Assembly (NCBI GenBank): GCA_020543525.1
Contig: JAHYIO010000037.1
Span: 2,315,542-2,379,541, forward strand
Direction of reading: 5' to 3'
From: Coriolopsis trogii
Lineage: Eukaryota > Basidiomycota > Agaricomycetes > Polyporales > Polyporaceae
DNA: 64,000 nucleotides
The translations under genes and the position numbers were made by a program. Numbering within the stretch: the stretch's first letter is position 1; every line of letters starts with the position of its first letter. Below are positions 47,093-59,407 of this stretch, one piece after another. The notes under the pieces were generated by a model, which was given only the letters and a program-made list of their open reading frames with translations, had not been told where the DNA came from and ran no database searches.

Positions 47093-49941
47093 TCACGCGA
47101 GGAACCAGCCTTCGGCCCAGGGACTCCAGAACCTGTTGTTGTATGTGCCGCGGTCCCAATAGTGAGGTTGGGGCCACCACGACATATCCGACGTCTGCGT
47201 GTTGTGGGCATCTACATAAGAGGAGAACATTCGTTTCGTTAGCGATAGTGAATGAATGAAGGAAAGGATACGTACTGGAACAGACTTTGTAGACACCGCA
47301 AATGAGAGAAATCTCGTCTGCGGTGAGCCCATCGTCGTACCAATCGTCGCCTTTGTTTGGGCGGAACGTCTCGCCATACACAAAGACGTCCTGCGAAGGC
47401 CCATCGACCGCTGCGTCAACCAGCCCGCCATGCATGACTTCCATCGCTATCCTCCAGACAATGCCTCCCCGGAGCAAAGCAGCACGTCCTTTCGGACCCG
47501 AAAGGAGGTCGTAAACCCGCCTCTCGTATAACGTGTAGTCGTACGCATTGAGAGACATGCTGTCTGCGCGCCATCCAAGTGTCACTGGGGGGGCGGGCCT
47601 GAGGTTCATCGGTGTCCTGTGATCGGGCTGATAGATTGTTCGGAACGGAATACCTCTGCTGACGAGGTACTCTGCGGCTTCTTGGCGGTTGTCGATGTTA
47701 TGCACACGGAGGAGGGTGACCACGGTGGCCGCATGAGGAACTATGAGCTCCCAGTCCAGTTGCAGGACCTCGTCGTTGGTGTAGCGTAGGAAGTACCACG
47801 AATTCCTCGACAGTTCTCTCCTGGTAACTTGCAGGGAAGGATGTATAAGCCCGGCGCGCAGGATGTTCTGTTCGTTGTCTGGATGGAGGTCCCAGACAGC
47901 AGGGGGGATTGCGGGAGGCTTCTTGAGGAGACCGTCGATGAAGGCTCCAAAGCAGATCATGTACGCCTCATTGACCGCAAAAACACCACCATCTTCTCGG
48001 TCCGAGCAGAGGTACCCAATGGATTTGCGGAGGAGCTCGGTGGTGTAGTCGTTTTCAAACCACTCAGCCGGTGGATTCTCGAGAGGGAGCACTCCATAGC
48101 GCTGACAGAAGAGCTCGGACGCGGAATCGAACTTCGGGAGGAAGTTGACGGTGTCGGCCTGACTGAACTCGCTCAAGTCATAGCCAAATGATGCCATGAG
48201 GAAGGTAGGGATTTCCCCTTCCTCCGTGGCCTCCGCGACAGGTACCGACGAGGGCGCAGACATGTCTCCCGACGACTTCCCCTCAGCTCTCGACTTGGAG
48301 TTGGATGGAAGTGGCTGCTCAGCGTGAGATGACGAAGGCACAGGCGGAGCCGTCGGGTGAACAAAAGAGGTCGCGGTTGGAGGACCATTCATGAGCGGCT
48401 GGGCCAGGGGTGCGAAGGTCAACGGGGCGTAGAACTCGTCGTCGGAGTGGTCGTCGGATAGCTCGTCATCAGGGCACAACTTCGGACAGATATCCCACTC
48501 GTTGTGGAAAGAGTCGTAGCGTTTCTGTTTGACAGTATACTGGTGCCAGATTTCTTCTCGCTTGCGCCTCCCGACAAGTTGGCGATAATCCTTTTCAAGG
48601 AAGTCCGGGTTGACGTTCGGGTCGATCTCGCCGACTTCTACCCAAAGGAAGATGGGAATTTTATGGGGGGGATATTTGAACGCAGCGTTCGCCTGCTCCC
48701 GCTCGAGGCGGGCAGCCCGCGCCGTGTCCGACTCTTGCGCCATGATGTCCTTTGCCCTTTCCTCTCGTCGCTTGAAGAATTCCGCATAGGATTCCCCCGG
48801 CCGTTGTCCTTTGCCGTGCGGGATGTCCGCGACTGCTGGTGCATCTTGAGCGGGTGGAGCGTCGCCTGGGACTGGCAAAGGGCCTTCACTGCTCTGGGGA
48901 ACTGCCAGTTGGAAATCGAACCTGGGTTTTAACCGGTCCCAGCGGAACGTGCGAGCCAAGCCATACACAGAATTGGCAGCGACCTTGGCGGGGTCGACAT
49001 TTGGTAAACGACGAGGAGCAGGTATGTAGTGTTGCTGGCCAGAGCTACAGATACTCTGGAACCAGGGCTGATCCAACAGTGTCTCAAACAATTGCTCGGA
49101 ACGGGGGACCTCGATGTAGATGGGGAGGCCGACAGCAGCCATCACGGGGAGGTGGTCGATCCAGCACAACCGGCGCTCGTCTTTCGTGATGGAGCAATAT
49201 GCACCAACGCGGATGCCGGGAGATAGGTCGGGGATGAAACTGTTCTGGAAAATGGTGAGCCAGTTGCCGGATACCTTGGGCATGATGATTTGTACCCAGG
49301 AGGGAGGATAGTGGGCAGGCGGAGGAGGGAGGAGGGTTTTCGTCAGGGCAATCGCGAGGGTGCACCGAGCTGCAAGCACACCCATGGCGTCTCGCGCGCG
49401 CACAGCTGCAATGCGCGCGGCCGTTTCGTGAGGATGGATCCATTGATACTTGTACTCTCTGGGGAGGGGCCAGAAAGGATCGAGAGGGAATTTCGAGGCA
49501 GGGGACGGCGGGAGGGCTGCGAAAAGAGTCTCGCTGAGCCAAAGGAGAGCCTTCTCGACGCGGTCCCAGTTGTCGAGCATGTCTTTCTTCATGCGCACGC
49601 CATTCCCATACCGCTCAAACTCAAGCTTCTTGACATTGACGCCAACCTGAGCCATCCATTGATTCTCGATGTCAAACGATCGGAGCATGTATGCGAGCTC
49701 CGGGCACTTCTTGTTGACCCACAGGGCCTTGCGCAGGTCTCGACCTGATGCGCCACCATCGTACGGGCACTCGAGAATCATTCCGGGGTAGGACTCAATC
49801 TCGGATGGGTTGATGAGGACGAACATAGAGTTGTCCTCTTGGAAGAAGAGGCGCTTGAGCGGGTAGTTTTGCCTGTGGACAGTTTAGCATGCGGATATAT
49901 ATTCTCACAAGTGTCGCAACTTACAGAGTAGACAGCTCCAT
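47093..49941 (-). CDS. large hypothetical protein (910 residues), Agaricomycete-specific family
   Basis: Three exons (49941-49925, 49872-47276, 47211-47093) join in frame. The tiny first exon gives MELSTL, joined to QNYPLKRLFFQEDNSMFVLI. The body contains ALLWLSETLFAALPPSP, FWPLPREYKYQWIHPHE, ARIAAVRARDAMGVL, a Pro/Ser-rich linker with acidic DDELSDDHSDDEF, then DLHPDNEQNILRAGLIHP and LLRVHNIDNRQEAAEYL. The last exon supplies MSWWPQPHYWDRGTYNNRFW and WAEGWFLA. This SWWPxP ending and the overall layout recall a large, expanded family of unknown function that I know from mushroom genomes. No catalytic motif, signal peptide or membrane segment is seen. It is divergent from the helicase gene, and its upstream region carries three copies of the 18-bp dyad in its own sense orientation. 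Confidence 0.75.
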
Positions 49942-50106
49942 ATTTTCAATGGTCGGATGAGCAAGCGAGGGAAATGGACAGTCGGACGAGGACACAAGCA
50001 GAATATCCTGTGCGCAAGCAAGGTGAGCTATGTGACATATGGGCAATGGAATCGCGAGATAAGCACGTACGAACAGCGAAAATCGGCAGAGGGCGAGACG
50101 GGAGGT

Positions 50107-50294
50107 GTGAAGAACAATCCACACAGAACCCAGAGGTTCGAGATACGCGAGATATGCGAGAGAGGGAGAGAGGTAGGTGCCAACGGGAGGTGTGAAGAAC
50201 AATCCTCACAGAACCCGGAATGACAACACACAGTGGGTGGGAGAGAGAGAGGGAGATGTATGAGTCGACGGGAGGTGTGAAGAACAATCCTCAC
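50107..50294 (-). promoter_or_regulatory. three 18-bp dyads in front of the 910-residue protein gene
   Basis: Copies at 50107-50124, 50192-50209 and 50277-50294, each 85 bp apart, all reading GTGAGGATTGTTCTTCAC (first one GTGTGG...) on the minus strand, i.e. in the sense of the gene starting at 49941. Each is flanked by GGTTCT upstream and CCTCCCGT downstream on that strand. Confidence 0.75.
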
Positions 50295-50905
50295 AGAACC
50301 CGGAAGCAAGGGGAAGGAGAGGGGAGACGGGGATCTTGTTGGACAAAGATCGCAGAAGTTCCGGACTGGATACTTGATAGATGGTGGTCGGAGCCGTATC
50401 GACTGGGCGAGTTGGTGGGTGAAACGTCGGTTGTCGCGTGAGGGTGACTACGTGGCGAACCGTCGGAGATGGTGGGATGATGATCAGAGCCAAAGAGCAA
50501 GGGGGGGCGCCAGAAGTGAGTAGAGAAGTGGGAAAGGAGATGGAAGGATTTACCCTCCAAAACCTAGGGATGAGGGATGCGGAACAGATGTCGGGTACGT
50601 GGAAGCGACGATGTTGGACTTAGCGATTTTCGAGCTTGTGTTTGGCGCTGTTTGGTGGGGGTGGCTGTGCCGGGAAGTCGGCCTTTTGGCTTTTGCCATG
50701 CCGGTGGCTGTGCGAAGAAGATAATGAAGATCTCCATGTGGAGATGGCGATTAGACTTCTATGAGATAAGATTAGTCCGCAGCACGTGAGGAAGATGGCA
50801 TCTCAGATCGCCACGTGGACCGAAGCGACTTCGATTGAACATACTCATACTCAACGCCTACTCCTGACATCTCGCGGCTCGGCTCGTCTCCCCTCCTGCA
50901 GCCTC

Positions 50906-51347
50906 GTGAGGATCGTTCTTCACGTTCCTGCGTCTCGGGTACCTCCTGGCGACTCTCTTGCAGCCTCGTGAGGATTGTTCTTCACGTTCCTGCGTCTCGG
51001 GCTAATCTGGCGACCTCTGACGACACGTCAACCGTCTCGGCAAGACACGGGACAATAGTCCTGCGGCACCCTTTCTCTTCTGGTGTATCCATGTTTTCTC
51101 GGTGTCTGGTTATCTCGGCCCCTATCCGTGTACACGTGCTCTCCTCCCTCCTCCTCCTCCTCCTCCTCCCTCTTCCTCCTCCTCCCTCCCCGTCCGGTGG
51201 ATCTGAAGACGAGCGCGGCGCCGGCTTCGTTTCGAAGTGTTTGGGAGGTCAAACCCTGCTGCCGTCCCGCACACTCTCCGCCGGACCATGCGCAAAACTG
51301 GCACCTCCTGGCGACTCTCTTGCAGCCTCGTGAGGATTGTTCTTCAC
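50906..51347 (+). promoter_or_regulatory. three 18-bp dyads upstream of the helicase locus
   Basis: Copies at 50906-50923 (central base changed, GATCGTTC), 50968-50985 and 51330-51347, followed by GTTCCTGCGTCTCGG. They are 1.4-1.9 kb from the helicase start, so they may belong to a lost gene or a distal promoter. Confidence 0.65.
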
Positions 51348-51409
51348 GTTCCTGCGTCTCGGCCAATCTGGCGACCTCTGCTGACACGTCAGCCATCTCG
51401 GCAAGACAC
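50944..51409. repeat. 105-bp direct repeat, 361 bp apart
   Basis: 50944-51048 and 51305-51409 start with CTCCTGGCGACTCTCTTGCA, contain one 18-bp dyad each and end with CTCGGCAAGACAC, with only a few differences. Confidence 0.75.
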
Positions 51410-51416
51410 TCAAGTA

Positions 51417-51746
51417 GGGCTGCTCAATTCTTGTGGACGCTGGACGTTGGACGCGTTCAGAGCATTTTGATGGACGCAATGGTGTAAGCGAGAACAGCTG
51501 ACATCCTCCGCGCGCTTTTGCCCTTTCGGTGGCGTCAACGCTGTCCCACCAGCTCCCGCAAGATGCATATCCCTGAAACACATGCATCGGCTAGGGTGCC
51601 GTATTTCACGAACACAGAAGAATTCCGACGTCATCCCAAGGCTAGTTTAGCTCGCTGCGAGAGCTTTGAGGAGGAGAGGGAGGAGCAAGACGTCAAAGTG
51701 CTCTGAACGCGTCCAACGTCCAGCGTCCACAAGAATTGAGCAGCCC
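51417..51746. mobile_element. 330-bp MITE with 54-bp terminal inverted repeats
   Basis: The left end starts GGGCTGCTCAATTCTTGTGG and the right end is its exact inverse; 48 bp pair perfectly, then one mismatch, then five more bases. The dinucleotide TA flanks both ends (51415-51416 and 51747-51748), the usual target duplication of Tc1/mariner-type elements. There is no coding capacity, so it depends on a transposase elsewhere. It sits immediately after the second copy of the 105-bp repeat. Confidence 0.88.
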
Positions 51747-52594
51747 TAGTACCCACTTACCACACCACTATGTAAGCGACTCCCGCCAAACGATTCCGTA
51801 AACTCTGAGCCGATGCTTGTCCGACTCTTGAGCACCGCGGCTGAATACTGGCCCACGGACGAAGCTGACGGCGTCCAAGACGCCTCGCAACACGCACGGC
51901 TGTGGCGCTGCGTACAGATTTGACACACCATCTCGCCGTCCTGGACGGCCCACGCGCGGCGACCATTCCCCTCGGCAACTGGCGCAAACATGCCAAGCCT
52001 ATGCTCGGCCGGCTTGCCCCCGATTGACGACATTGTCACGGCGCCATTCCCTGCCATACATACACACACAACGTCTCTGATGCGAGATTACGATCCTCTC
52101 ACTAGGTAAGTTCTCACGTTTCGCACACGCACACAGGAGTGAGGCGTCCTCGACGCCGCGCGCCGCTTCCCGACGCCATGGCTGCTCGCCCGAGGGCTTC
52201 AGTGCGCAGAAGTAGTCCCCCGCGACAGGCGGCGTCACAGACGCCTCCGTGCGCAACGTTTATGGCCACAGTGCCTCTTTGACCCGCGGCGCGCGGCGTC
52301 TGAGCCGCCGCCTTTCTAACGAGGAACCGCCCGCATCAATCTACGCGTCGCTACCCAAGACCACCCGCTGCTTAAACATACTGGACAACGCCACCGATCA
52401 TACACTAACCGATTTTCCTTTCCATCAGAGGATTCTAGGGCCGCAAATCGTATGGTCCGAGTCGCGTAGTCTCGATGGAGCCACAACCGAGTGGGTATGA
52501 TATCTCTGCGATCAGCGATTAGCCCATATCTCACCTCCTATCACCTTGCAGAACAATGTCCCATCTCATGCCGCCAGTACTAACCCGACACACA

Positions 52595-52604
52595 TATATA
52601 TAAG
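52595..52604 (+). promoter_or_regulatory. TATA box of the helicase gene
   Basis: TATATATAAG, 69 bp before the first of two 18-bp dyads and about 180 bp before the ATG. Transcription would start near 52630, placing the dyads in the 5' untranslated region. Confidence 0.6.
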
Positions 52605-52663
52605 GCCACGGGCCAGGCGAGCTCATAGTTTACCTTTCCACCCCTTCCCCCCTCTGCAGTCTC

Positions 52664-52751
52664 GTGAGGATTGTTCTTTACGTTTCTGCGGATCACCGCC
52701 ACCGTCACCGTTACACCGCCCATCGCCAGTCTCGTGAGGATTGTTCTTCAC
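52664..52751 (+). promoter_or_regulatory. two 18-bp dyads in the predicted helicase 5' UTR
   Basis: GTGAGGATTGTTCTTTAC at 52664-52681 and GTGAGGATTGTTCTTCAC at 52734-52751, 70 bp apart, both preceded by AGTCTC and followed by GTTTCTG. The single change in the first copy turns a G-C pair of the possible RNA stem into G-U. Confidence 0.75.
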
Positions 52752-52773
52752 GTTTCTGTGTGCCCGTCCAAAG

Positions 52774-55700
52774 ATGCCCACCCCACCTCCGGCATGTGCG
52801 CTCCTCGAACTCGCGTTGACCATGAGCGTAGGTTCAGATCCCTTTGACCACCCTGCCCCCTGGTATTGGGATCAGTGGCGCAACCTCACCGATGTCCAAC
52901 ACCCCCCATGGGTCCTCGAGGCCGATCCGGAGGACGTGCTCCTGGACGAGGACAAACTCGCCGCCATCCGGGCTTTTGTTCACAAGTACTACGCGCACTC
53001 GAGCGCGGATGCACGTCTCAGGTTCTACAGGAAGTCCGAAGCCAACTTCGAGGGCCGCGACGCGCTCCGTGAATGGGTCGGCGATCGCTGGAAATCCTGG
53101 GGTGTGAACACAATCATTGATGAGGCCATGGCCGCCCATGGGCGCACTATGTACTCGGTCGCTACCCCCGACGGGTCTTCGGTAAGCTGCGTGCGATGGT
53201 TCACAATTGCTCGGGCTTACAAGGCTGTCTTCGCCAGCTTATGACCATGGAGGAGAGTTGGGCTAGCATGGCCTTCAATGACATTGTCACAAGGCTGTTC
53301 GGCGCCGACGGATTCAAGCCCGATGGAATGCCCCACTACCAGGTCTCGCGGTTCGTGACACAACTCTGCGCGCACACGTGGCACAGATGGCGCAAGTCCT
53401 ACAGTACGCGCCGTGGGTATGTCAAGAGGGCTCGGAGCGCTGCAGATCAATTGTATCAGAGTACGCAGGCTCCCGACTACTACCATTATTACGTGTGCTA
53501 ACTGTAGGTCTCTATAGAGATAGTGGGGTCGAAGACGCCGCAAATGGCCGCTGTCCGCAAATACCTGAAACAGGTGTCCACGCTCATTGAGAAGCTCAAG
53601 CTCTTCCACGACGCGGAGAGTGGTCAACGCGTGAAGCACTACTGCGAACAGGCTGAGGAGATTAAGCTGCTGCTCATCGAGGGTGACAAGGCACCCCCCG
53701 GTCGTGAGTAATCTCTTTCACCTGGGTGACGCGGGCGACTCTTAGACTAACCGTGCGCAGGCCTGCCCCTCTGTCTCAGACGCGCCTTGCTCACCATCCC
53801 GACTGAAGAGGATGTCAGAAGCATCCTAGCTCTCGTGGGCGCGACTCTCAAGGCCGCGGAGGAGGACGCAGACGACACTCCACTCCCGGAGCCCGCCGCA
53901 GGACTTGACCTCAAGAATTGGAAAGAGGGTACCGAGAAATACGCGTCTCTCGACGAAGAGGCTATAGACCAACTTCTTGGCATCGAGGACACGTTCCCTG
54001 ACTTCAACAAGGTCGACGATCCAAACGGCCTCATCGACGGGTGGTCCACAGAGGGACGCGCCATGCAGACTGCTGGGAATGGCGTCCCTCTTCGCCTCCG
54101 TTGGCACCAGAAGGTGGGCGTTCTTGCGCTCCTCGAGAACAAGTTCGCTGGGAGGAACACTGCCCTCGCGGACATGGTCGGCCTTGGAAAGACGGGGCAG
54201 GCATTAGCGTTTATCGCTGCCTCGGTCTACTATCAAGCCTCCTTCGCGACACTAGGGCATTTTCCAGGGACGTTTGGTATGTTTTAGTCCAGGCCCTGCA
54301 GGTGCAGTAATAACTCTTCTCTCACAGCGGAGAAGGACAAGTTCGGGTCTGTGGCCGCGAACGCGGGAAATCTGCCTCAGCTGCTCGTCGTCCCAGGGAA
54401 CCTCCTCGATCAGGTCATTTCCGAGATGCATCGCTTTCTCATGTTCGGAGCCTTCGCTGTCCTCCCGTACACCGCCGCGTGCAGGGAACAGAATCGGGAC
54501 GCGTTCTGGAGAGAGTTCAATCAGCTTCCTGTGCCGATGAACAGGCGCATCATTGTTGCGACGATATCTGTAAGTAGCCGGATTATCACCTCACCGAACA
54601 CGAACTGATATACTTGTAGGCTGTCAAGTCGGATGCCCAGCACTGCTTCTTCGACCAATCTGCTCGTGAGGTACACAACCGGGCGCGTCCTGCGCAGAAT
54701 CTCAGCGGCGGGCTCGCTGCTCAGACTCTATTCGGGGCGGGGCGTCAATACGACAACTTCATCCTTGACGAGGCCCATATGCTCCGCCTGCCGAACAAGT
54801 TCCACATCGGGGCGAAGGAGCTTCGGCATCGCGCACTATTCACGGTCGCTATGTCAGCTACCCCGGTGATGTCAACCCCTCAGGTACGTCCGCCTGCACA
54901 AATTACCCATTATCACACTAACTTCTTACAGGATCTCGTCAATATAGGCAACTTCCTGGGAATCCGTGGATTTGAGGAAGACGCGGACGAGCTCGACGAA
55001 TACCGCCGTATGACGGATAAATTCAAGCGCAAGGATCGTGCCGAGCGCAAAGCGGCGGGTATCAATGAAGCCACGGTCGCTCGGGCGTTCGTAAAAGGCA
55101 AGAAGACCAAGAGGCAGGACTACGAAACGCAGTACGACCGCTCGCTCCAGGAATGGATTGACAAGCTCCGTGAGCTGTTCCAAGAGCACATCATTCGCCA
55201 CACGATCGACTCCCTCGACTGGAAGGGCGAACCAATCTCCGGCCTGCCCCCATATCACGAGCATCCGTTGTTGCTGACACTGACGGAGGAGGAGCGCAGC
55301 GTTCTCGATCAGCTGGCGGAACAAGTGGTGAAGGAAGGCGCAGGGGTGCGACAGCTGCACGTGAGTTCTATTCCATGCTATGACGTCCCTCAGTTGCAGC
55401 CTGGTCCCTTGTACCTCCGAGGAGCAATCACGGGTGGGGGCGTCTTTGACGCCGCCCGCGCGATGCCATCCTGTGCCCTCAATGCGTATCCCTGGACGCA
55501 TCGAGGCCAGGCTGCCGTGAGGCGTCGAAGACGCCAATCTCTTATGAATACTGAACACTGTTGTGACAGGCGTTTTACCTCGGCATTCGGATGTGCTTAA
55601 CGCATCGCGACCTGGCAACGGACAACGTGTGGTCACCCGACGACCTCTACGTTGACAATCCGTCCACAAAGATTGATGCGGCCCTCGCAATCCTCAAGCA

Positions 55701-58071
55701 CCACAAATTGGCACCGGGCCTTCCACCTCTCTGGGTCAAACCGGGGAGCGACAACGTCCTGGAACCCAACCCGAAATATCTCCCTGGGCCCAATGGAGAA
55801 CCTCCCGCGTTGAGCATAATTCCACAGGGACCTGAACTTGGTAGGGACAAGACTGTGATCTTCTCGCAGTTCCCCCACAACAACTATGTGCTCGAGAGGG
55901 TAGGCTCCTTTGCACTTACGGTACGCGCACATCTGAGCTCACTTATACTCGCAGGCATTGACAGAAGCCGGGCTAAGCTGGCTGACCTTGCATGGCATGA
56001 TGCCGTTGCGTCAACGCACCAAGGCTCTGGAGGACTTCAAGAGGGATCCTGACATTGATGTCCTCATCCTATCAGGGGTTGGTATGGTGGGGCTCAATGT
56101 CGCCTTCGCCAATATCTTGATCATCCTGGTCAGTCCTTGTGTGTTGTGTAACTTCAGTGATGGTAAGCTCAGGGTAAATATTGTAACAGGACACGCTGTG
56201 GTCTGCTCAGGATGATTCCCAGCTCATCGGACGTATCTGGAGATATCCGCAGCCCAAGACCGTACACGTCTACCGCCTGATCGGGAGGGACACGCCGGAT
56301 GTTTTCCTGAACTCAATCTCCACAGACAAGGCGCGAATTCATCAAGCCTTCATGAATTGTTCGGTTACCATGCGTAAGTGTGATTGGTTATTTGAATTGA
56401 AGTCACGCTAACGTGTCTCATAGAACGTGCTTTTGATCAGAACAATGCCGATATCGTCGACGACGAGGACATCCTACCGGCTCAGTCCAAGGAAGGCAAG
56501 ACCAGGGCGAGAAAGAAGAAGGTCACGCAGGGAGACGAGGACGAGGGAGCTGTTGAATCGCAGCCAAAAACAGCCACGAAGAAGAGGAAGGCCGCCAAAT
56601 CTACCGAGGACAGCGAGAACACTGGTGAAGGGGCGTCGCAGCAGCCCCCGCCTGCCAAGAAAACGAAGCGCAAGGCCCAACCTAAGCCGAAGAGCCCTGC
56701 TGTCGTTGAATCGGAGCAAGAGAATGAGAGTGAGTAATGATGATTGTGTGCCGACACCTGCTAACTACATGGCTATACGCAGGTGACCCCGAGGCCTCCA
56801 AAGTCGATAATCAGAAGGTCAACGAGACCCCGCAGGGGAGGGCACCATCGGCGACACCTGCCGACGCGGCGTCCAAGACGCCTCCTGGCGCGGGGCTCCG
56901 TGGACCTTCCTCCCAGCTCCTTGCCAACGACGTCGCGGAGGACACCGCGGCGTCCAAGACGCCTTCTGGCGCGGGGCTCCATGGGCCTTCCTCCCAGGTC
57001 CCTGCCAACGACGTCGCGGAGGACACCGCGGCGTCCAAGACGCCTCCTGGCGCGGGGCTCCGTGGGCCTTCGTCCGAGCTCCCTGCCAATGACGTCGCGG
57101 AGGACAGCGGGGCGTCCAAGACGCCTCCGCTTCGTCATAAGCCAGCCCTCAAGGAACGTGTTGACGAGATTCCGCAGGCCAGCGACATGTTGGAACCTCG
57201 CGCGGCCCCTCCCAATGGTCGAGAAGGTACCCCGCGAGTCGCGCCGTCCAAGACGCCGCTGTCCACGGCCGCGCAGTCACCAGCGAATGCACCGCCTGGC
57301 GCAGTCACAGTGCCTCCTCCCATCATTGCGAGTCCCACCACTTTCCCTATCCCCATGACTGGCGACCTGATCTTTGGTCCGGAGCCACCGGAAAATGACC
57401 CGCCATCAACACCTCCTGTGAACTACCAGCAAAATGCTGACTTCGAGCCTACGCCAAGTGACGTTCAGCCTCCGCCTTTTCGCAGTGCCATTTTCGACCC
57501 TATTCCGCCTAAAGGGCGTCGACGGCTTGCGCGGTTGCCGCCTGCGGATGCCCTTGACCTCCAAGGGCAGGCACAAGATTGGGGTGCCAAGATCTTTGAG
57601 AGCGATAGCGATAGCGACGACGACTTCAGCGATTGTGGCAGCGACATCGGAAGCGTCGGCGGCCGCGCTCCTCCCGCGAAGAGAGCAAAGACCATCGCTG
57701 AGGACCGCGAGGCTCCCCAGACAGGCAAACGCAGTGCACTGGACGGCTTGCAGTCAGCAGGCCAACTCCTCCCTGGTGTCATCGAGTTGAAGAAGACCCT
57801 CGCTTCCCAAGCGGGCAGTGCATCTGAGAGTACGAGTATGGTACCAACCTCTGACAACGCTGGTGCTTCTTCCTCGAGACAGTTGATGCCTTCTGTTCCT
57901 GTAGCTGGGCAGACAAGTTCTAAGAAGGGACGTCGGGAGGTGGTCAATCAAGCGGCGCAGATGGGGCTGCAGGTCTCGAGGCGGGCACCTGCTGGTGGTG
58001 TTGACCACTTGCCATCCTCTCTCCGTGGTACGACCTCGCGTCAGACGCGTTCCAAGGCCAAGAAGGATTAG
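52774..58071 (+). CDS. SNF2-type helicase/ATPase, subtelomeric
   Basis: At least twelve exons. The start is the first ATG after the dyads (52774); 52822 in the same frame is possible. The N-terminal 370 residues are of unknown type. The ATPase core is complete: LRLRWHQKVGVLAL, ADMVGLGKTGQALAF (motif I), LLVVPGNLLDQVI, FILDEAHML (DEAH, motif II), AMSATPVMS (motif III), then the second lobe with VIFSQFPHNNYVLE, LILSGVGMVGLNVAFANI and DDSQLIGRIWRYPQPKTVHV (motif VI QxxGRxxR). A basic region (KKRKAAKS, KKTKRKAQPKPK) probably acts in nuclear import. The C-terminal 440 residues are disordered and include three 27-residue repeats. Such ATPases remodel chromatin or act in repair; its exact group is unclear. 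One intron (55361-55569) is unusually long and carries two palindromes. Confidence 0.82.
55361..55569 (+). other. 209-bp intron with a palindrome-bounded insert
   Basis: Donor GTGAGT after QLH and acceptor TGACAG before AFYLGI. Other introns of this gene are about 45-60 bp. Palindromes GGCGTCTTTGACGCC (55439-55453) and GGCGTCGAAGACGCC (55521-55535) enclose 67 bp, as if a small element had been inserted. Confidence 0.65.
56868..57125 (+). repeat. 81-bp coding repeats of the helicase, palindrome-led
   Basis: GGCGTCCAAGACGCC occurs at 56868, 56949, 57030 and 57111, exactly 81 bp apart. Each unit encodes 27 residues of the form ASKTPPGAGLRGPSSQ followed by NDVAEDT. The palindrome itself encodes A-S-K-T-P. 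A near copy lies at 57242-57256. Confidence 0.85.
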
Positions 58072-58327
58072 AGTTATCCGCACAGCATGTATACGCATAG
58101 AACGATAGAATTCCATGGCTCGTCTTAGCATATCTTCACACCCACATTGAAGTGACTCCTTGAACCCTGCGCATTGTGCCCTAAGGACGCCGCACTCCTC
58201 TAACCCATGACGGCCATGCCCTACTGACTTTTGATTAAGCCAACTCCAGGTATGCGGGTTCCGACAATGGTATTCGGATTACCCGTCAACTCTCTGCATA
58301 GTGCACAAGTCATTGACCTCTCCTGTG

Positions 58328-58570
58328 TGCGGCGTCGAGGACGCCCTGCTTGAACATCTTTCATTCTCATTGGCATGGACAACACTCGTGCCTATTAGGC
58401 ACCTCTCACGCCGCGGCGGCCAACACCTCGGACCACGACAACCTCGCGGCGTGCGGCGTCGAGGACGCCCTTCTCGAACATCTTTCATTCTCATTGGCAT
58501 GGACAACACTCGTGCCCATCACGCCCATACGAATAACAAAGGACCCCACCAGTGAGCCAGCGTTTGCCTG
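58328..58570. repeat. tandem repeat array 1, two ~124-bp units
   Basis: Units start with GTGCGGCGTCGAGGACGCCC at 58328 and 58452, followed by CTTTCATTCTCATTGGCATG and ACAACACTCGTGCC. The first unit ends with CACGACAACCTCGCGGC, the second fades out. Confidence 0.8.
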
Positions 58571-59407
58571 ATATGGGGATGTGAGTGATGCGGGCTAAAT
58601 AGCTGTCCTAGGGAGCGTGCACCGCACAAGTATCGCTCTTGCTTGCTCCATGGTTCCTCTCTGAGATTCCACCGCGCCATGCCCCCTCCTTCGTTCACTC
58701 ACATCGTCTTCTAACGAACCCAGGTTCTGTTTGTGTACCATTATTCCCCGCCCAAACATCCTCCGCAGGCCACCCTCAACCGCGTACAATCAGCCATGGT
58801 TGACATCGCAGCTCTGCAGTCCCAAGTCGAGCCCTCATTTCTCGTGAAAAGCGCACCAAGGACGCGTGCCCAAGCCTTCCACCATCGTAGATTACACATT
58901 CTACGTGCGTAAAACCGGCATATACCCTATCTTTTCCGTTTATCCCCTATCCGCGTGTCTGCCGCAACCTCGAGCCATCGCGAGTCCACCTAGGCTCCTA
59001 TCACCCGTCTGTCTACCGGAGGACGCGGGTATCCATATGGTGCGCGGACTATGTGCACTCTGTTCCTCCGAGACTCACTTCCAACAGTTATCTACGCCGG
59101 TATGCTATGTACCCTTAGGAAGAGGCACAGAGGACCCATCCGTAACTAATCATGCTTCACTTGTCCCTCGCCACTGTGCGCGAACCGACTGTTGTATCAA
59201 TCCCATCGGGTACCTCACTTCCCTCGATGACCTGCGCTGGATATCCGCTTTGGCGATCGAGCGCAACAGCACAAACTGTTGGGATCTAGCCGAATTGTCC
59301 CGCCTCAATACAGATAGCAACGTCGAAGACAAGCCTTATGCCTCGACCAATACACCATCCAACAATCGAAATAATCACTTATGTGACATTGACTGGGCCT
59401 TGCAGCG

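Larger units (their letters stand above)
49942..52773. promoter_or_regulatory. 2.8-kb divergent intergenic region rich in repeats
   Basis: Lies between the unknown gene (minus) and the helicase gene (plus). Holds eight of the ten 18-bp dyads, a 105-bp direct repeat, a pyrimidine microsatellite (about 51135-51192), a MITE, several GGCGTC-N3-GACGCC palindromes (51870, 52143, 52231) and the helicase TATA box. No further gene is supported. Confidence 0.6.

Noticed and set aside
47100..48900. Several plus-strand frames of 60-140 codons inside the 910-residue protein gene
   Set aside because: Shadows of the real minus-strand gene.
51135..51192. TCC-rich run as a regulatory site
   Set aside because: A plain microsatellite; nothing ties it to a function.
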